This document shows, piece after piece, positions 36,038 to 49,480 of a stretch of DNA of 64,000 nucleotides. The number at the start of each line of letters is the position of its first letter. Position 1 is the stretch's first letter. The notes beneath the pieces were generated by a model. It searched no databases. It had not been told where the DNA came from and worked only from the letters and a program-made list of their open reading frames with translations. Source of the stretch: Carya illinoinensis (Eukaryota; Streptophyta; Magnoliopsida; Fagales; Juglandaceae); assembly GCF_018687715.1 (NCBI RefSeq), contig NC_056752.1:45034501-45098500 (forward strand). The letters are read 5' to 3'. The translations under genes were made by a program, and so were the position numbers.

Positions 36038-37090
36038 TTGAAGATTCCACTTCAATCAATTGGAATTCCAATCTGAAAATTAAGTCTGATTATGGAATGT
36101 CTTCCTTTTATTATTTTTTCTCGGTTGAGGTTAATCACCTTGGAGTTTCTTCTTTGGCCTCAAAGGTAGCGTTTAAATTCTACATCTACTTTGTGCAGGA
36201 GGTATTGGAGGTTAATTCCTTTCACATTCCTATATTCAGGGGCAACTGTTATGTTAACCAAGAAAAATGTTTGTTACGTATAGAAGTGTGATGTTCCCTG
36301 TATGAATATTATGTATCCTTGATTTTTCTTGACGGAACTGTAGGGTTTGAAATCTGTTGGGTTAAGAATAGGCTTTAAATATTTAGCCCTCTGTTTTGAA
36401 ACACGGAAGCGTTTCATGTATGTTTTGGTACGTTTACTTACCAAGATAACTTAGTGAAGAAATGATAATTTAGCGTCCTTTGGATTGTTTAACTACTTGC
36501 AATATCTGCATTCATGAGCCATTATTGTCGTTTTTTGGACCGATCGTATTTCTCCTCTTACGACTTGTATATGGAATTTCCTCCTTTCCTTAATTTCTCA
36601 TGTACATTTTTATGTGTGTATACCTTCTTGCGTCATTAAGCTCATTTATTTCATTCATCCATTGCTACTCTTCTTCAACTTATTTATATGTTCAACCATA
36701 CTAAAATAAATAACGGACAACCTAAAATCCATGTTTATTTCACCAATCCATCATTATCCTCCCAAACCACAATATTTGAACGTGACTTTATTTCCTCAGC
36801 ACCTGCAAATTAAATTTCTCACTTGAAATCATAATCCCTATTTTATAAAACCTTCCAAAAAAAAAAACTATTTCTATAACTCACATGCTAACCCTTAAAC
36901 GAAATTAAGGGAAAAAAAAAATAGAAGTCGCTATGCCTTCCTTGATCAAGATCTATCTCCCAAGTAACGAAATGAGATGGGTAATAAAAAGCAGGACCAG
37001 GCCGCAGCAGCCATTGTCAATTGATCTCAAGTAGTGATATGGGTATATCGTACACAATGTGAGATACCATCCAATTATAATTTACAGTGG

Positions 37091-37257
37091 AGTTTTACTA
37101 TATACAAGCATAATCGCGTACTAATTTATGTACAAATACTGATTCATTCATATTTAAAATTTAAATTAATATTATTTTTAATAAAATTTATTTTTTAATC
37201 AATCACATTATATTAATATACAGTTTAGTACATAATCTTCTAACTATATTTTTTCTT
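37091..37257. mobile_element. MITE-like element, family B copy
   Basis: It contains AAATTTAAATTAATATTATT and TTTAATAAAATTTA blocks and the CCAATCACAT-like and ATTAATATACA blocks shared with the copy at 39705. AT-rich, non-coding; ends approximate. Confidence 0.6.
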
Positions 37258-37684
37258 TACGGTGTCACCGCATGGTCACAAAATGATAGTGTATGTGAAG
37301 TGTGGACTGACGCGGCGTGCACCGTGCGACATGCATGGGAGCACCTGGCCGGCATGCACCCCATGCATGTTGTCATGTCCTGACCTCTCGCTGACACACA
37401 CACACAAGTTTGAGAAGACATTTTAAAAAAAGTTAAATGAGTTTCGTTTCATCTGTGTAATTTTAATTAATTATTTAGTTGGTCCTCTAAATATTGGGGT
37501 GCTGAATTGATTTTTATTTCTGCAATATTATTATTTCTAAAAATTTATTTTTCAATATCCCTAAAAGTTACTGGAGTGACATTTTCTTTAATAGTATGGT
37601 AGAGATTTAAAAAAATAAAAAAAGTATAATCAGAATGAAAACAAACTTACGGGCAGTTGAATAGACAATTTTAGTTTTAAAATA

Positions 37685-37857
37685 AGAAATGATATTTGCA
37701 GTTGTAGTTGTATAAGCGACGTGCAATCGTTTTAAAAAAAATGAATTAATATGGGACCCACATGAAAAAAAAATAACTTTTTAATTATAGACTCTACTCT
37801 TTTTCAAAGCGATTGCGCGGCATCTACAATTCTACGACTATATATAGCATTACTATT
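37685..37857. mobile_element. MITE-like element, family A copy
   Basis: The left end (AAATGATATTTGCAGTTGTA) and the inverse of the right end (AATGCTATATATAGTCGTAG) are imperfectly complementary. Inner arms carry GACGTGCAATCG and CGATTGCGCGGC. The AT-rich centre also pairs (AACTTTTTAATTATAGACT). Related copies lie at 46748, 56825 and 57737. Confidence 0.65.
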
Positions 37858-38627
37858 TTAAAATTACGTATATATATTCATAACAAAAATGATCACGTCA
37901 GTCAATTTTATCACTTTCGTAAATAAAATAATAAAAATAAATACATAAAACAAATATCAGTTTCTTTTTATGTTAACTGGTATAAGAAGTTCGTCTTAAA
38001 TTTGTTCATTCAAGCTTTAAGCTTTAAGATCAATTAAAGGGGAAAAGGACGGCAAAGAAGACTTCAAAGTCGTACCGTGTTCATGAAAAAAAGAGTGGAA
38101 GGCGTGGGGCAGCCCATACAGACCGAGAGAGCAGAAGGAAAAAGGGAAATTGTGCTATTAAGTTTCGAGGGAATCATGTCGAATATACCCTTCCTTCATT
38201 TTTGGTTTCTGAAATGAAATTTCGACGAAACGTGAAAGGGCTCAGGTTCCGGAAATAGGTGGTAGGTCTGTAAATTCAAGACGAAAATCATTTACGGAGA
38301 AACGAATATTCTAACATTGCTTACAACTTGGTGAAAAGTCCAAAGTTTTTAAAGCTGAAGACAGACGGTCAGGTAGGCGGTGCCAGCAACCAAGATATCC
38401 CACTTATATTTTGTGGTCGTGCTTGCTTCGTACCTCGCATTGTCCGGAATCCGTATGTCATATTTTCTCTTGACTCTCCCCATAAAGGACTAAACGTACA
38501 GTTGAATTTCTTCCGTCCGAAGAAAACTCCATCGCCTCAGAAAACATCTCCTTCCATTTTTTTGTCCTTCTTTTTCTAAATTAAACGTTGTTTCTACTTT
38601 TATCAACGAGTTTAAGCACTTTCCCAA

Positions 38628-38652
38628 CCCCCCCCCCCCCCCCCCCCCCCCC
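38628..38652. repeat. C25 homopolymer
   Basis: Twenty-five consecutive C residues, followed by a T run. Confidence 0.9.
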
Positions 38653-39628
38653 TTTTTTCGGCTCCGAGTTGGGTCCGAGTAAAGTAATAGTATTTTCACT
38701 TTGTGAAAAAAGGTAGCTTTAGCCTTTTTGCTTGTGGGATGCATCATCATTATTATTACTTGCGGCTCTTACATTAACAAGTTAGGGATGATATTGCCAA
38801 CCAAACCACACTTTAAAGAAGTAAATATCTGTAATTAGGATACGAAAGTGATAAGCCTCAAACAGCATCAAGCACGCCTTGATCGATTCCGAATCACACC
38901 GCAATATATATGGTCTTTTTGAGTGTAGTGGGTATTTAGTACCAATTAAGAAGCATGCACTCGCACTATCAACATCCACATATCTTAAATATAGCATATT
39001 ATTGTTTCTGTCCATGCGTTGTTTTTCATGCACATTGAATCAAAAGCTTTAGCTAGTCTGATAAAAAAAAAAAAACGAAGGAATTGCATTACATTCTCAC
39101 CTCCATTTTGATTCTTCCAATTTACAGGACGATCCCATGAAGCGGATCAGCTGCAAGTTTTATAGTATAATATTAATATTTGGAGGAAAAAAAAAATATC
39201 ACGTTCTTAATTATATTATATTATATATAAGTCACGACTTGGAAGATGGTCCCTGTTTTGAAAGGCATACTTCTGGACTGAACTACGGGATTAAAAGTCT
39301 TCGCATCTTGTGTGCTTTTGTACCTTCCATTGTCCGGATTCCGTAGCGGCATTTTGCATCCTACTCCCACACAACTCGATAGATTTGGCCTCCAACGCTT
39401 TGCTTCCTCCAAAAGCCATGAAAAGCATGGCCTCATATCACATCCCAACTTTTTTCTAATTCCTACCTCCCTTCTTTTCCACTTTTTTGTTTTGTTTTAT
39501 TTCCTTCTTTTTCAAGGGTCTTACTAGAAAAAGGTTACCTGCCACTAGTCACTTCCCCGCAATCATCTCCGACTGAAGAAGCTAGCATTTCTCTAGAAGC
39601 ATCCTCGGATGACGTGGTTCCTCCTAGA

Positions 39629-39654
39629 ATATATATATATATATATATATATAT
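39629..39654. repeat. (AT)13 microsatellite
   Basis: Thirteen uninterrupted AT units. Confidence 0.9.
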
Positions 39655-39704
39655 GTACCAACCTTATTCATCATTTATCCCTTTCTTTTGACTTAAATAT
39701 TTAA

Positions 39705-39905
39705 ATTTTATTACATATAAATACAGTCGTATATTAACTTATATATTAATATTAATTTATTTATATTTAAAATTTAAATTAATATTATTTTTAATAAAAT
39801 TTACTATTTAAATTAATATTATTTTTAATAAAATTTACTTTTTAACCAATCACATCATATTAATACACAGATCAATACAAAATTATACTTATAATTATAT
39901 TTTTT
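39705..39905. mobile_element. MITE-like element, family B copy with internal duplication
   Basis: This is the same family as 37091-37257. A 34-bp internal block (ATTTAAATTAATATTATTTT and following) is repeated in tandem at about 39773-39840. Confidence 0.6.
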
Positions 39906-40086
39906 CTAAATATTTAACTCATGTACAGTTTGTCTTTCACAATATGATCATCATTGTTTAATACGACTTGTTTGAGCTAAATGCTGCATGACTTCATATC
40001 TTATGTCTATCCTTCTGCGAGCTGTACTCCCATGCGCGCTTTAATTTGGATGAAGATGGCATTGTAAATAGAAAAATTTTAAAGAA

Positions 40087-40275
40087 AAATATAATTATAA
40101 GTATAATTATGTATTAATCTGTATATCAATATGATATGATTGGTCAAAAAGTATATTTTATTGAAAATAATATTAATTTAAATTTTAAGTATGAATAAAT
40201 CAGTATTGGTATACAGATTAATATATAACTGTATTTATAGATTAGTATGTAACTGTGCTTGTATGTAATAAAACT
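40087..40275. mobile_element. MITE-like element, family B copy, strongly palindromic
   Basis: The left arm ATTATGTATTAATCTGTATA is mirrored by TATACAGATTAATA on the right, with a TTTATTGAAAATAATATTAA core. AT-rich and non-coding. Confidence 0.6.
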
Positions 40276-41154
40276 TAAATTTTAAATAAAAAAATTTTAA
40301 ATATAAATTCATACGTCACAAATCATATATTATATTATTTTTTATTTTTTATTTTTACTAAATGTTTAAGGATGATTTGATTGCATGCAGGCAAAAGGGG
40401 TAGTAGCATTTTATAGCAAATACATTGCCATCACGTCACGCCTTGAAGCGAGTCATGTTGATCAGTAGCAAGCGAACCTTTTCTCATAGCATCAACCTAA
40501 TTTTTAAATTTCAATCCCTCCTCCATCACTGCCACCTGCAATCAGCAATGGTGTCTCTACCTACCTAAACTTGTACGATTATTAAAATTGGATAATGCGC
40601 CTTCCCCCATGTGTCGTTCAGTGACTGGGAAAAGAAAAGAAGCAATACAAGACTCCCATGTGGTTGTACAGATGTTTGCTTTGGAAATGTTCTGTGCATG
40701 ATAATTAAAGGCAATCATTCTTTAAATATTTGATATATGTGGGAGATAGGTTATTGTGATAATGACTCTTTGTGGCCGAGAGGTTTTCTTAAAATTCACG
40801 AGTACTGGAGCAAATAGTGGTATTAGTTCATTGAATTTTTATATTTAAATCCCCTAAATTCCTTGTGTTCATGGTGAGTGTTTGTATTGAATGAATATAT
40901 TTTTTTTCTTACTGATTAAATTAAATGATTTTATAAAGAAATAAACAGATCATATGAATTGTACAGATAATATAAATTATATATACATAAATTTATAATA
41001 TCATGATCTCTATCTGTCGTTGTATTAAACCATCTAATTCAATGAAAGATGCACATATCTTATTACTTATAGATAGCAGGCATTGCACCTATCAGCGTGA
41101 AAAAGATGTACCAGCATATTGAATTACTACACCTCTCTATGCAGTATGCAATTA

Positions 41155-41178
41155 TTTATATATATATATATATATATA
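41155..41178. repeat. (TA)12 microsatellite
   Basis: Alternating TA tract of about twelve units. Confidence 0.85.
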
Positions 41179-41570
41179 GCAATGCAAGAATGAAGATTAG
41201 AGACGGAAACTACATTATTGGCTACTAATTTTACACATGTTGAGCAAACAATGCCATAACATTTTTCTTTATGATAAATTTAGTTCCTTGTCAAGTACTA
41301 GTGGGACCTTTGATTCCGTTCATATCCAGATTACAGGGCTCCCAACTATTTAGAATTACTCATCGGAAAATATCATATTTACTTTCATGATATGCATACA
41401 AAGTGATTTTTTTACATCAAATACTTAAATGAATAATTATTTAAAATTAAATATATGAGAAAATTAAGAAAGAATAATAGTATTTGTTATTTTAAGTGCG
41501 TATTTCTATATGCTACATTTAAATGATTTTCTATATCAAATATTTAAATAAATATTATTTCAGATATATA

Positions 41571-41997
41571 TTTATCTGATTAAATATGAGAAAACAAAAA
41601 ATAATAATAACATACCAAAAAAAATTCGTAATTCATTTCCACAGCAATTTCTCCTTCTGTACGATACAGTTTTAATCCAGACGTACAAAGGAAAAGTTGG
41701 ACTGGATTCCCATCCATTCGGAGTCCCCGAGTCTGATCCCCCCTGCTCCCCAGTGAAGTCGAGGGCAGTCCCGTAATTCAGCCAAACTACCTGACAGTTT
41801 CCTGATCCCACGGCTCCACAGTTACTGCGTATCATGCCGTTGGATTTACCCACGTGCACAGTATGCATTTGTGCATTGCCCACGCTGCGAATATTCCCCT
41901 AAAACATTCCGAAACCATTTCTCTTATTTAAAACACTACCAGCCCCCCACCCTGCCAAACTCAAAACTCACCCCCACCCTCACCAGAACCCAAAGGA
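41571..41997 (+). promoter_or_regulatory. PPCK promoter and leader
   Basis: A perfect G-box CACGTG lies at about 41851-41856, about 140 bp before the start codon. A TATA-like TTATTTAAAA lies at about 41923-41932, giving a leader of roughly 40-50 nt. A G-box is consistent with light or clock control known for PEPC kinase genes. Function here is inferred. Confidence 0.5.
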
Positions 41998-43183
41998 ATG
42001 ACCGAAGCTCTAAACCTAGCCTACCAGCTGTGCGAAGAGATCGGCCGGGGACGATTCGGCGTCGTTTTCCGCTGCCTCTCGCCTGAAACCGGCATCTCCT
42101 ACGCCGTCAAGTCCGTCGACAAGCGGCTCACCCTGGGCGATTCGCTGGACGCCCAGTGCCTTCTCATCGAGCCCAAGATCCTTCACCTCCTATCCGCACA
42201 TCCTCACATCATTAACCTCCACGGCCTCTTCGAGGATGAGATGCACCTTCACATGGTCCTCGATCTATGCTCTTCCGACGACCTCCACCAGCGGATCGTG
42301 ACTCGCCGTGCCATGCCCGAACCCGAGGCCGCCAACGTCATGTCCCAGCTCCTACAGGCCGTGGCCCACTGCCACCGACTTGGCGTGGCCCACCGCGACA
42401 TCAAACCCGATAATATCCTCTTTGACGAGTGGAACCGCCTCAAACTCGCCGATTTCGGATCGGCCGAGATATTCAAGGACGGCGAGCTCATGAGCGGCGT
42501 CGTCGGCACGCCGTACTACGTGGCGCCAGAGGTCTTGGCCGGGAGGGACTACTGTGAGAAGGTAGACGTGTGGAGCGCCGGTGTCGTTTTGTATATAATG
42601 CTCGCGGGGTTCCCGCCGTTTTATGGTGATTCCGCGGTGGAGATCTTCGAGGCGGTGCTGAGGGCCAATCTTAGATTTCCGGCTAGATTTTTCCAGTCGG
42701 TGTCCCCGGCGGCAAAAGATTTGCTCAGAAGGATGCTCTGCAAGGACGTGTCCAGAAGATTCTCGGCGGAGCAAGTTCTGAGTAAGTGCCTCTCGTTTGC
42801 TTATTTCGTCTTATGCTCTGTTTGGTTGCCGCGGAAGCTTCCCTTTTGCTTTCCTCATAGCCAAACAGGTTTCGAAAATTGAATAATATTTTCCCTGAGA
42901 ACTTTTTATATAAATTAAAACGGTGAATCCTAAAGCTGTAACGCATTACCAAAAGGAAATTAAATATTAAATATAAAGTTCGCTTTAGATCCTGCATCCG
43001 ATTTTTTAGATTTCTTTTTTGAACGAGCGATTAAAAACGGAGTAGCAACAGAGTGAAGAACTGGTGAGGTTTTGCTTTAGGTGATGAACAAAAATATAAG
43101 AAATTGATGATTACTGAGAGGTGGTGGTTTTATTTGAAACAGGGCACCCATGGATAACCGGCGGCGGTGGAGGAGGTACCTGA
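41998..43183 (+). CDS. PPCK: Phosphoenolpyruvate carboxylase kinase, 2 exons
   Basis: This Ca2+-independent Ser/Thr kinase phosphorylates the N-terminal serine of PEP carboxylase in the cytosol and relieves its inhibition by malate. Coding exons are 41998-42781 and 43143-43183, joined GT-AG (phase 1), giving 274 residues. It is a bare kinase domain without EF hands or an autoinhibitory region, as expected for PPCK. Visible kinase features are the glycine loop GRGRFGVV (16-23), K38, E58, HRDIKPDN (132-139, catalytic D134), DFG (152-154) and APE (176-178). The second exon encodes only HPWITGGGGGGT; this late intron is typical of PPCK genes. Without splicing, the frame would run on to a stop at 42880-42882. 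The exon is much GC-richer than its flanks. A related CDPK-type kinase is the alternative but would be longer. Confidence 0.93.
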
Positions 43184-44154
43184 GCAGTAACTGAACTAGC
43201 TTGGAGAAAGAAGAAATCATGATAAGCAGCGACTGTACATTACTTGTGGTTGAAGACCCTGTAGATATTTTTCTGGAAGCGAGTTGTTTTTTTAGAAGTT
43301 TAATTCGCTTGAGCCGGCCGTGTAAAGCTTCAGGAATATATAGCCGTATAGGGAGTGAGAGTAAGTCTGAGTGAGAGCAAGGAAGAGACTGTTTGTTGTG
43401 TTCGAGTTTGCTCTTCTTCGCCTTCTTTTTTGGTTTTTTGTTATCTCTGGATGTTGAAGGTGGAAATGGCAGAGGCTTATGGCCGTCGGATATATGTCAC
43501 ATGTTATGATATAATATGCAATGAAAAGTTTCGGAGTTCCACTAAGGTCGGTTATTGTTGGTTGATTATGTCTTCGTAAATCTTCTGTGAGAACCTCCTA
43601 CGGAAGGACATCAAATCATTCTCAATAAATTTCTTTTATCATGATTTAAAAAAAAAAATTAAAAAAAATAGAAGTGTTTGTTGCACATCCACCCTCGCCC
43701 ATTGGTGGATCGACCATAAAGCCATTCGATTAGATCATCTCCATTGGGAGGATAAGTTCGATCATCTCAACAGTACTTCTCATATCATTCAATCCAACAA
43801 GATAGCAAGGTCCATTGCCAGGGATGGTCAGTCTTCCTCCCAAATAGGGCAGTTGGTTCACCTGTGGTAGTGACGGGTTGTGGACGGACCATTTGGGGTG
43901 GACGAATCACCCATGGCCCCTCACCTCTTTTTTTCAATCTGGTTTTTTATTTTTAAATGGATTTTTGAATGTGTGGGGTTTGTTTTATTTTTTCGATAGA
44001 AATTGATATGTCATTTTATTTATTGGATGATTTAAAAAGATCAAATTATTTGAGGAGATGGTTGTGGATCTCATCATTTTATATTAAGAACAAGAGTAAT
44101 AAATTAGTTTGTACCCATAACCATGATTCTAGGAGAGTGTTAAGGGAGCAGCGA
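43184..44154. other. PPCK 3' region and intergenic DNA
   Basis: About 400 bp after the stop probably belongs to the PPCK 3' untranslated region; AATAAATTTC near 43624 could be part of its poly(A) signal. Nothing else is recognised. Confidence 0.5.
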
Positions 44155-44975
44155 TTAGGGGTGTAACTAGTCTGTTTTGGATAAAATTTAAAATTGAACC
44201 AATAGACACTGGTTTTATATTTTTTAAAATCGATTATACATCAGTTATTTTCTTAAATTAGTATTTCGGTTCGGTTCAGTCCAGTTTTTTAATTTTAATA
44301 AAATATATATTTATCATAAATAATTTGTTTTAAAAACAAATTGCTATGTCAAAAAATTCTATTATAAAAATAAACTATTATATAAAAAAATTGCTATGTA
44401 AAAAAAAAAAAATCTATTTTGTAAAAAAATTATGCTATTAGTATAGTTTTATATAAATTATATGCTAATATATGTAATTTATATTTATTTACTAATGTCT
44501 TATGTATTTATAAAAAAAAATATAAAGAGTTAAGTATATTAGGCCATCAAAATTTAGTAATAATATTTGAGTTATTTTATTTCTTTTTTAGTTCTTACTT
44601 CTTATGAATTTATGATAAAATGTTATTAATAAATAATATATACTTATAATATTATATATTTAAATCATATGATCAATTAAATTTTCATGTTTAAGATTAA
44701 ATTTTTATTTTATAAATTATAATAATATTATCTTATATATAATTATAATTTATATTATTATATATTATATACAAAAATTATATATAATATATAATATTAA
44801 ATAAATAATATATTAAATAGTACCGGTCCGGTCTAATTATAACCAAAATTGAAACCGAACTGGTTCCAACCGGTTTTCCATTTTATGAAACAGGTTCCGA
44901 ACCAGAACAGTTCAAAACCGGCACAATCGGGCCGATCCGGTTTTCTGATTTACCGGTTAAAATTTACATCCCTAA
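44155..44975. mobile_element. Non-autonomous hAT-like DNA element
   Basis: The 821-bp block opens TTAGGGGTGTAAC and closes TTACATCCCTAA, giving 12-bp terminal inverted repeats with one mismatch. Subterminal CCGGT/ACCGG motifs are frequent near the right end and partly mirrored at the left (ACTGGTT). The centre is AT-rich without any transposase frame. TAGGGGTGTAA-type ends are typical of plant hAT MITEs. I could not identify a clear 8-bp target duplication, which leaves the superfamily uncertain. Confidence 0.7.
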
Positions 44976-44999
44976 TAGCGTCTTTAAAGCCTATTTGGA

Positions 45000-45187
45000 T
45001 AGTTGAAATGTTTTGTCTTGTCTTATTTTATTATTATAATTTTTTCAAAATTTTATATAAAATATAACAAATAGTTTAATTTTTTTAAATCTTAAAATAA
45101 TAAAAATATTTAAAAATAAAATTTTAATAATATTTTATTAAACTTTTAACTTTTATTAAAAATTATTTTATTTTCCAAACGGCACTT
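45000..45187. mobile_element. Family C MITE-like element
   Basis: It opens GCCTATTTGGATAGTTGAAATG and closes TTCCAAACGGC, roughly complementary ends, with the family C internal blocks between. Non-coding. Confidence 0.6.
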
Positions 45188-45698
45188 AAATTGTGGTGTC
45201 TTTACTGTCCAAAGTCCAAACTCGTTTTCTCTTTCTTATTAAGGAGAGTACCATGAAACGACAGATAATAATATGTTGAATCTTAAAAAACTAATTTAAG
45301 TCTTGAGGATTATTAACCTATTGATCATGCAATACATGTTATCCAAGGAAATGTAATAGCGCGTGAAGTTCACATGCAATATCGTGACTCTTAAATCTGC
45401 ATAGAAGGTAGTAGATCAAACCCTCAATTGAAGTATAATAAGAATAAAATAAAATAATTCAAAAAAAAAAAACCCTTATAAACAAATAGGTTGAGGAAAC
45501 GAGGAAGAGTGGGTCCACTTTTTAAAGAGTAAAGAGAAAAAGGAAAAAGAAGGAAAGATTGACTATGTGTGGGCTTTAAAGTAAGGAAGAGGAGATCGGC
45601 TGTCGTGTAATTGCTGTCTAATATCGGATGTATCAATGTTGTTATTCGATTATCAGTATTAAATTTGTTTATCCAAAATACAAGTCTTGTTCTTTTGA

Positions 45699-45721
45699 AG
45701 AGAGAGAGAGAGAGAGAGAGA
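45699..45721. repeat. (AG)n microsatellite
   Basis: About eleven AG units. Confidence 0.9.
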
Positions 45722-46747
45722 GCAAATGATGGTGTAATGCCGTACTTATTATTGTTATTATATTTTATTTTTTAAAGTGTGTAAATGAGCAGCCAAACCG
45801 TACTTATGAATTTTTGTGTGGGAACTTTAAAACTAAAATTAAAGAAAAAAAAAAAAAAAGGGCGGACCAAGGGATCGGCGCTATGGGTTATCAGAGAGAG
45901 TAGTCTGGCCGATCTTGAATTTTGGTTAAATTATAGTTAAGTAGTTTAAAAACTTTCTACACTAAGTTTAGTAATTCTATTTTAATTTTAATCATCTCTT
46001 CTTTACGGTTAGTTAAATAATATTTTGGTCATAAAATAATTTTTTTATTTTTATTTTTATTGCGTGTCACATCTAAAAAGACAAATTATCAACTATTTTT
46101 ATTATAGCCTCTCAAAATTTTTTTGATTCTTTTATTCGATAAGCTTATGCTACTTGATGTTTATTGTTACATCAAATTCTTCTGATTGTATAATTTATTT
46201 TTAATATTTTAATAAATTAATTAACATTTTATAATTTTTTTAAATCGTGAAATTAGACTAAACAGATTTTATAATTTTTCTTTTTCTCTATTATCTTCCA
46301 TTTTTCAGGTTAGCTTTATATTGAGATTTTTTTAGTGAAAATTTTAGAGTCATATATGGTGGAAATAGGCTAAATAATCAATATTTTAATAAAATAATAA
46401 TAAATTTAAAGAGTTTACTATTTATTATTATTAAAAAATAGTTAACTAAATTTATAAAAATAAAATTTTTAATTAAATTTTAACCAGACTGCTAATAATC
46501 TGGATCCCTGCTCCAGCATGGAAAATCCTGCCTACATGCCTACGCAAAACTCTAGGCCCACGTTAATCGCTTACCGAATCCTGTATCCATGCTCCAGCAT
46601 GGAAAATCCTGATTACACGTGGCGTTCACGACGACAATCCGTCCTTGACCAGAAGACAAACTGAGTTTTCCCCCCCGTTTAGGAGGAATTCAGCGTGGGG
46701 CCGTGGATTTTTTGGGGGTGTTATATGACTTTAAAATTTAAAAAAAA

Positions 46748-46945
46748 ATATTTATAATCGTGATTATGTAACTGACATGCAGTTATTTAAAAAAAAAAAA
46801 ATTAATATAAGAGTTATATAAAAATATTAATTTTTTAATTATAAATCTTACTCTTTTATATAAAAATATTAATTTTTTAATTATAAATCTTACTCTTTTT
46901 TAAAACGATTACACGACGTTTATAATTACACAACATTACATAACA
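46748..46945. mobile_element. MITE-like element, family A copy with internal duplication
   Basis: The arms TTTATAATCGTGATTATGTA and TAAAACGATTACACGACG-type sequence are imperfectly inverted. A ~40-bp right-hand block (ATAAAAATATTAATTTTTTA and following) is duplicated in tandem at about 46818-46897. Confidence 0.55.
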
Positions 46946-47939
46946 TTACCCTTAAAATTTTAGAATTTATGATCTAAACTTTGACTTTGGGTAAATAACA
47001 CACCTCGTCAAAGTGTCGGTACAAATACAATACTGAAGTATTTCTTAAATAAAAATTACAGACTGCACACTATCGCAGTAGCGTGGGGGGCAAGTCCAAT
47101 CATCCTTAGATAAATTACTTTTAAAATAATAATTAATTAGTTTGAACCAGATATTGGAGCTTACTATATTAAATTGTATCCATGAATCTAAAGATAATAA
47201 CTTAAAAAAATCATTACAAAAATCAAATTCCATTACTTCCCACTATCCAATACATAAATTTATTGTCACCATCACCCAGGTCTGATGCATTACTAGGGAC
47301 CCCCAAAAACTTATATAAATATTACGTCATGACCTGGTCTTCCTCGACGTGTTCCATAAATTCTGGATTGAAACAGAGTCAATATCCGTTTGGCACGACA
47401 GAATATCCGTTTGGTCCATGCATACTCTCTCCCCACGACAACTATTAATCGAAATAAATAGTATTTATATTCTTTTTCATTTTAATCGAAATAAGTAGTA
47501 TTTATTTAATGTAAATTATAAACTATTATATTGATTTCACACGTCAATTAAAAATATAATAATTAAAAAATTAGCTTCCCCAGTTGACAATTAATAATAG
47601 AAATCGACGTGCGGCTCACTGAATCAAATACTGAAAGGAACATCCATCCTCCATTTTAATTTCTTGTGAAAATGAAACACCCTGCCAAATTTGCTGTTGT
47701 TTTCACTTGGACACAAATTAGAAGTTAATGACTTGGAAAGCGATTACATAGAAATTGTGTGTGTCGTAGGCATGCAGGCAGAGTTGAAAAAGAAACTTTG
47801 TCTGTATTCTTTTGCCGCTAACGTTGGTATTGGGTAGAAAACGTCAGCACGCACGAAGAGAGTGGGCCCTGTGACGAGTCGGATGACACAAACAGCGAAT
47901 AATAGAGGCATCAACTTGGGAAGAATTTAAAAGAAGGAA

Positions 47940-48108
47940 AAATTTAATTATAAATATAATTATATATTAATATCTGTATTAATTTAATGTAATTGATTAA
48001 AAATTAAATTTTATTAAAAATAGTATTAATTTAAATTTTAAATATAATAAAATTAATATTAATACGTAGATTAATATATAATTTTATTTAGATATAATAA
48101 AATTTTTT
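47940..48108. mobile_element. MITE-like element, family B copy
   Basis: The left arm ATAATTATATATTAATATCT is mirrored by AGATTAATATATAATT on the right, with the family B core between. Confidence 0.55.
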
Positions 48109-49453
48109 TAAAAAAAGTTAGAGGATGAAATGACATTGACGTAACCCAAGCTGCAGTTGTATATCAAGGCAGCGAGGCCCCCCCTGTGCCCCCAAAAAGG
48201 CAAAAACTATTTCCCTAATTTCACTGCACATGCACTTTCTTGGTGATATGTTTAATGCCATTAACTGTATGACATACTTGATCACGTACAAAACAGCAAA
48301 ACAAGACAGACACAACTGTAGAGCTATTAAATGCATTATATGAATTTAATAATTTGAACTAGGATAATGCTATTCGGCCGATTCAATATTACCGCTGTTT
48401 TGCTGGATGTGGATATGCCACTTGTTAAATAATTTATAAAATAAAACAAAACAAAACTTCTTGAAGCTATTCCTAAGCTCTGTAGAAAGCCCTCGACCCC
48501 ATCCAGAATTGTGATTTTTTCTCTCCAAATCGACCTCGAGTGGAATCCTAGAGTCTTTCCATCTATTTTGTTCTTTCCACTTACCATTTCCTTATTTCTA
48601 TTTTTTTTTTTTATAATTACAGAGCTCGGTGTGTGAGCAATTTAGTATGACAGTATTTTATTCTTGTGAAATTCATGGTAGAAGCCACAATGAAGATCCT
48701 ATAAAGATTTGCAAAAATGGGTGATCTATGTGAAAGCCATGGCATAAGCCAAAGGAAGCTTGCAAAAATGGGTATCAAAGTATTTTGGTCCATCACCATG
48801 GCAGCCCTCTTCTCTAAATTCTATCTCCAATGTTTAAAACGAAAAAAATATGAACCTAGGTCTCAAAACCGCTGGTACGTGTGTCTAACGATATTTTGAT
48901 AGAATGTTTCGCTTTGGACATGAGTATGGCCAAAGTTTTTCCTGTACCATTTGATTAATTTTTCTCAAACATTAAAAGAAAACAAAAATAAGAGGAAATG
49001 ATCAAGCACAGATCTAAGAGCTCTCTTGATAAGTAGACGACGGTAGCTTGGACGGAAAAAATTATTCTTCATTTCGCTCGAAGTCAATTTGTGGGAAAAA
49101 AAAATGGATCTGCAGACACAGCAGAGGGCAGCAGCTTGGATGATAATTGAGACCGATTTGCTTCTTCATTTTCGTTTACTTTGGATGAACTGATAGATGA
49201 ACATATAAAAATTAGTTTTTTTTTTTTTAATATAAATACATGGCTGCCACGTAGTGAAACCACGTCAAGCGGTATAAGGGAGCAGTAACAAGCAGGGGGC
49301 TAAGAAGCTTGACCCTTTGAACCAACATTTAACAAGCGATCATGATTGATGCTACCCTATCTGATTAAGTATGTGGTACAATCTTCTAAGTTTTTCATCA
49401 CCATTGTTTCATATAAAGGATATGGACTCTATCAAAGTTTCTATCCATATTTA

Positions 49454-49480
49454 AATATATATATATATATATATATATAT
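49454..49480. repeat. (AT)13 microsatellite
   Basis: About thirteen AT units. Confidence 0.9.

Larger units (their letters stand above)
36038..41570. other. Intergenic region between CRY2 and PPCK
   Basis: The first part should be CRY2 3' untranslated region. The rest holds one family A element, three family B elements, a C25 run and AT microsatellites. A pair of imperfect segments is shared between about 38428-38455 and 39318-39345, each with the motif TTGTCCGG(A/T)TCCGTA. No gene is supported. Confidence 0.55.

Noticed and set aside
42249..42774. Minus-strand frames across PPCK
   Set aside because: They are antisense shadows of the GC-rich kinase exon.
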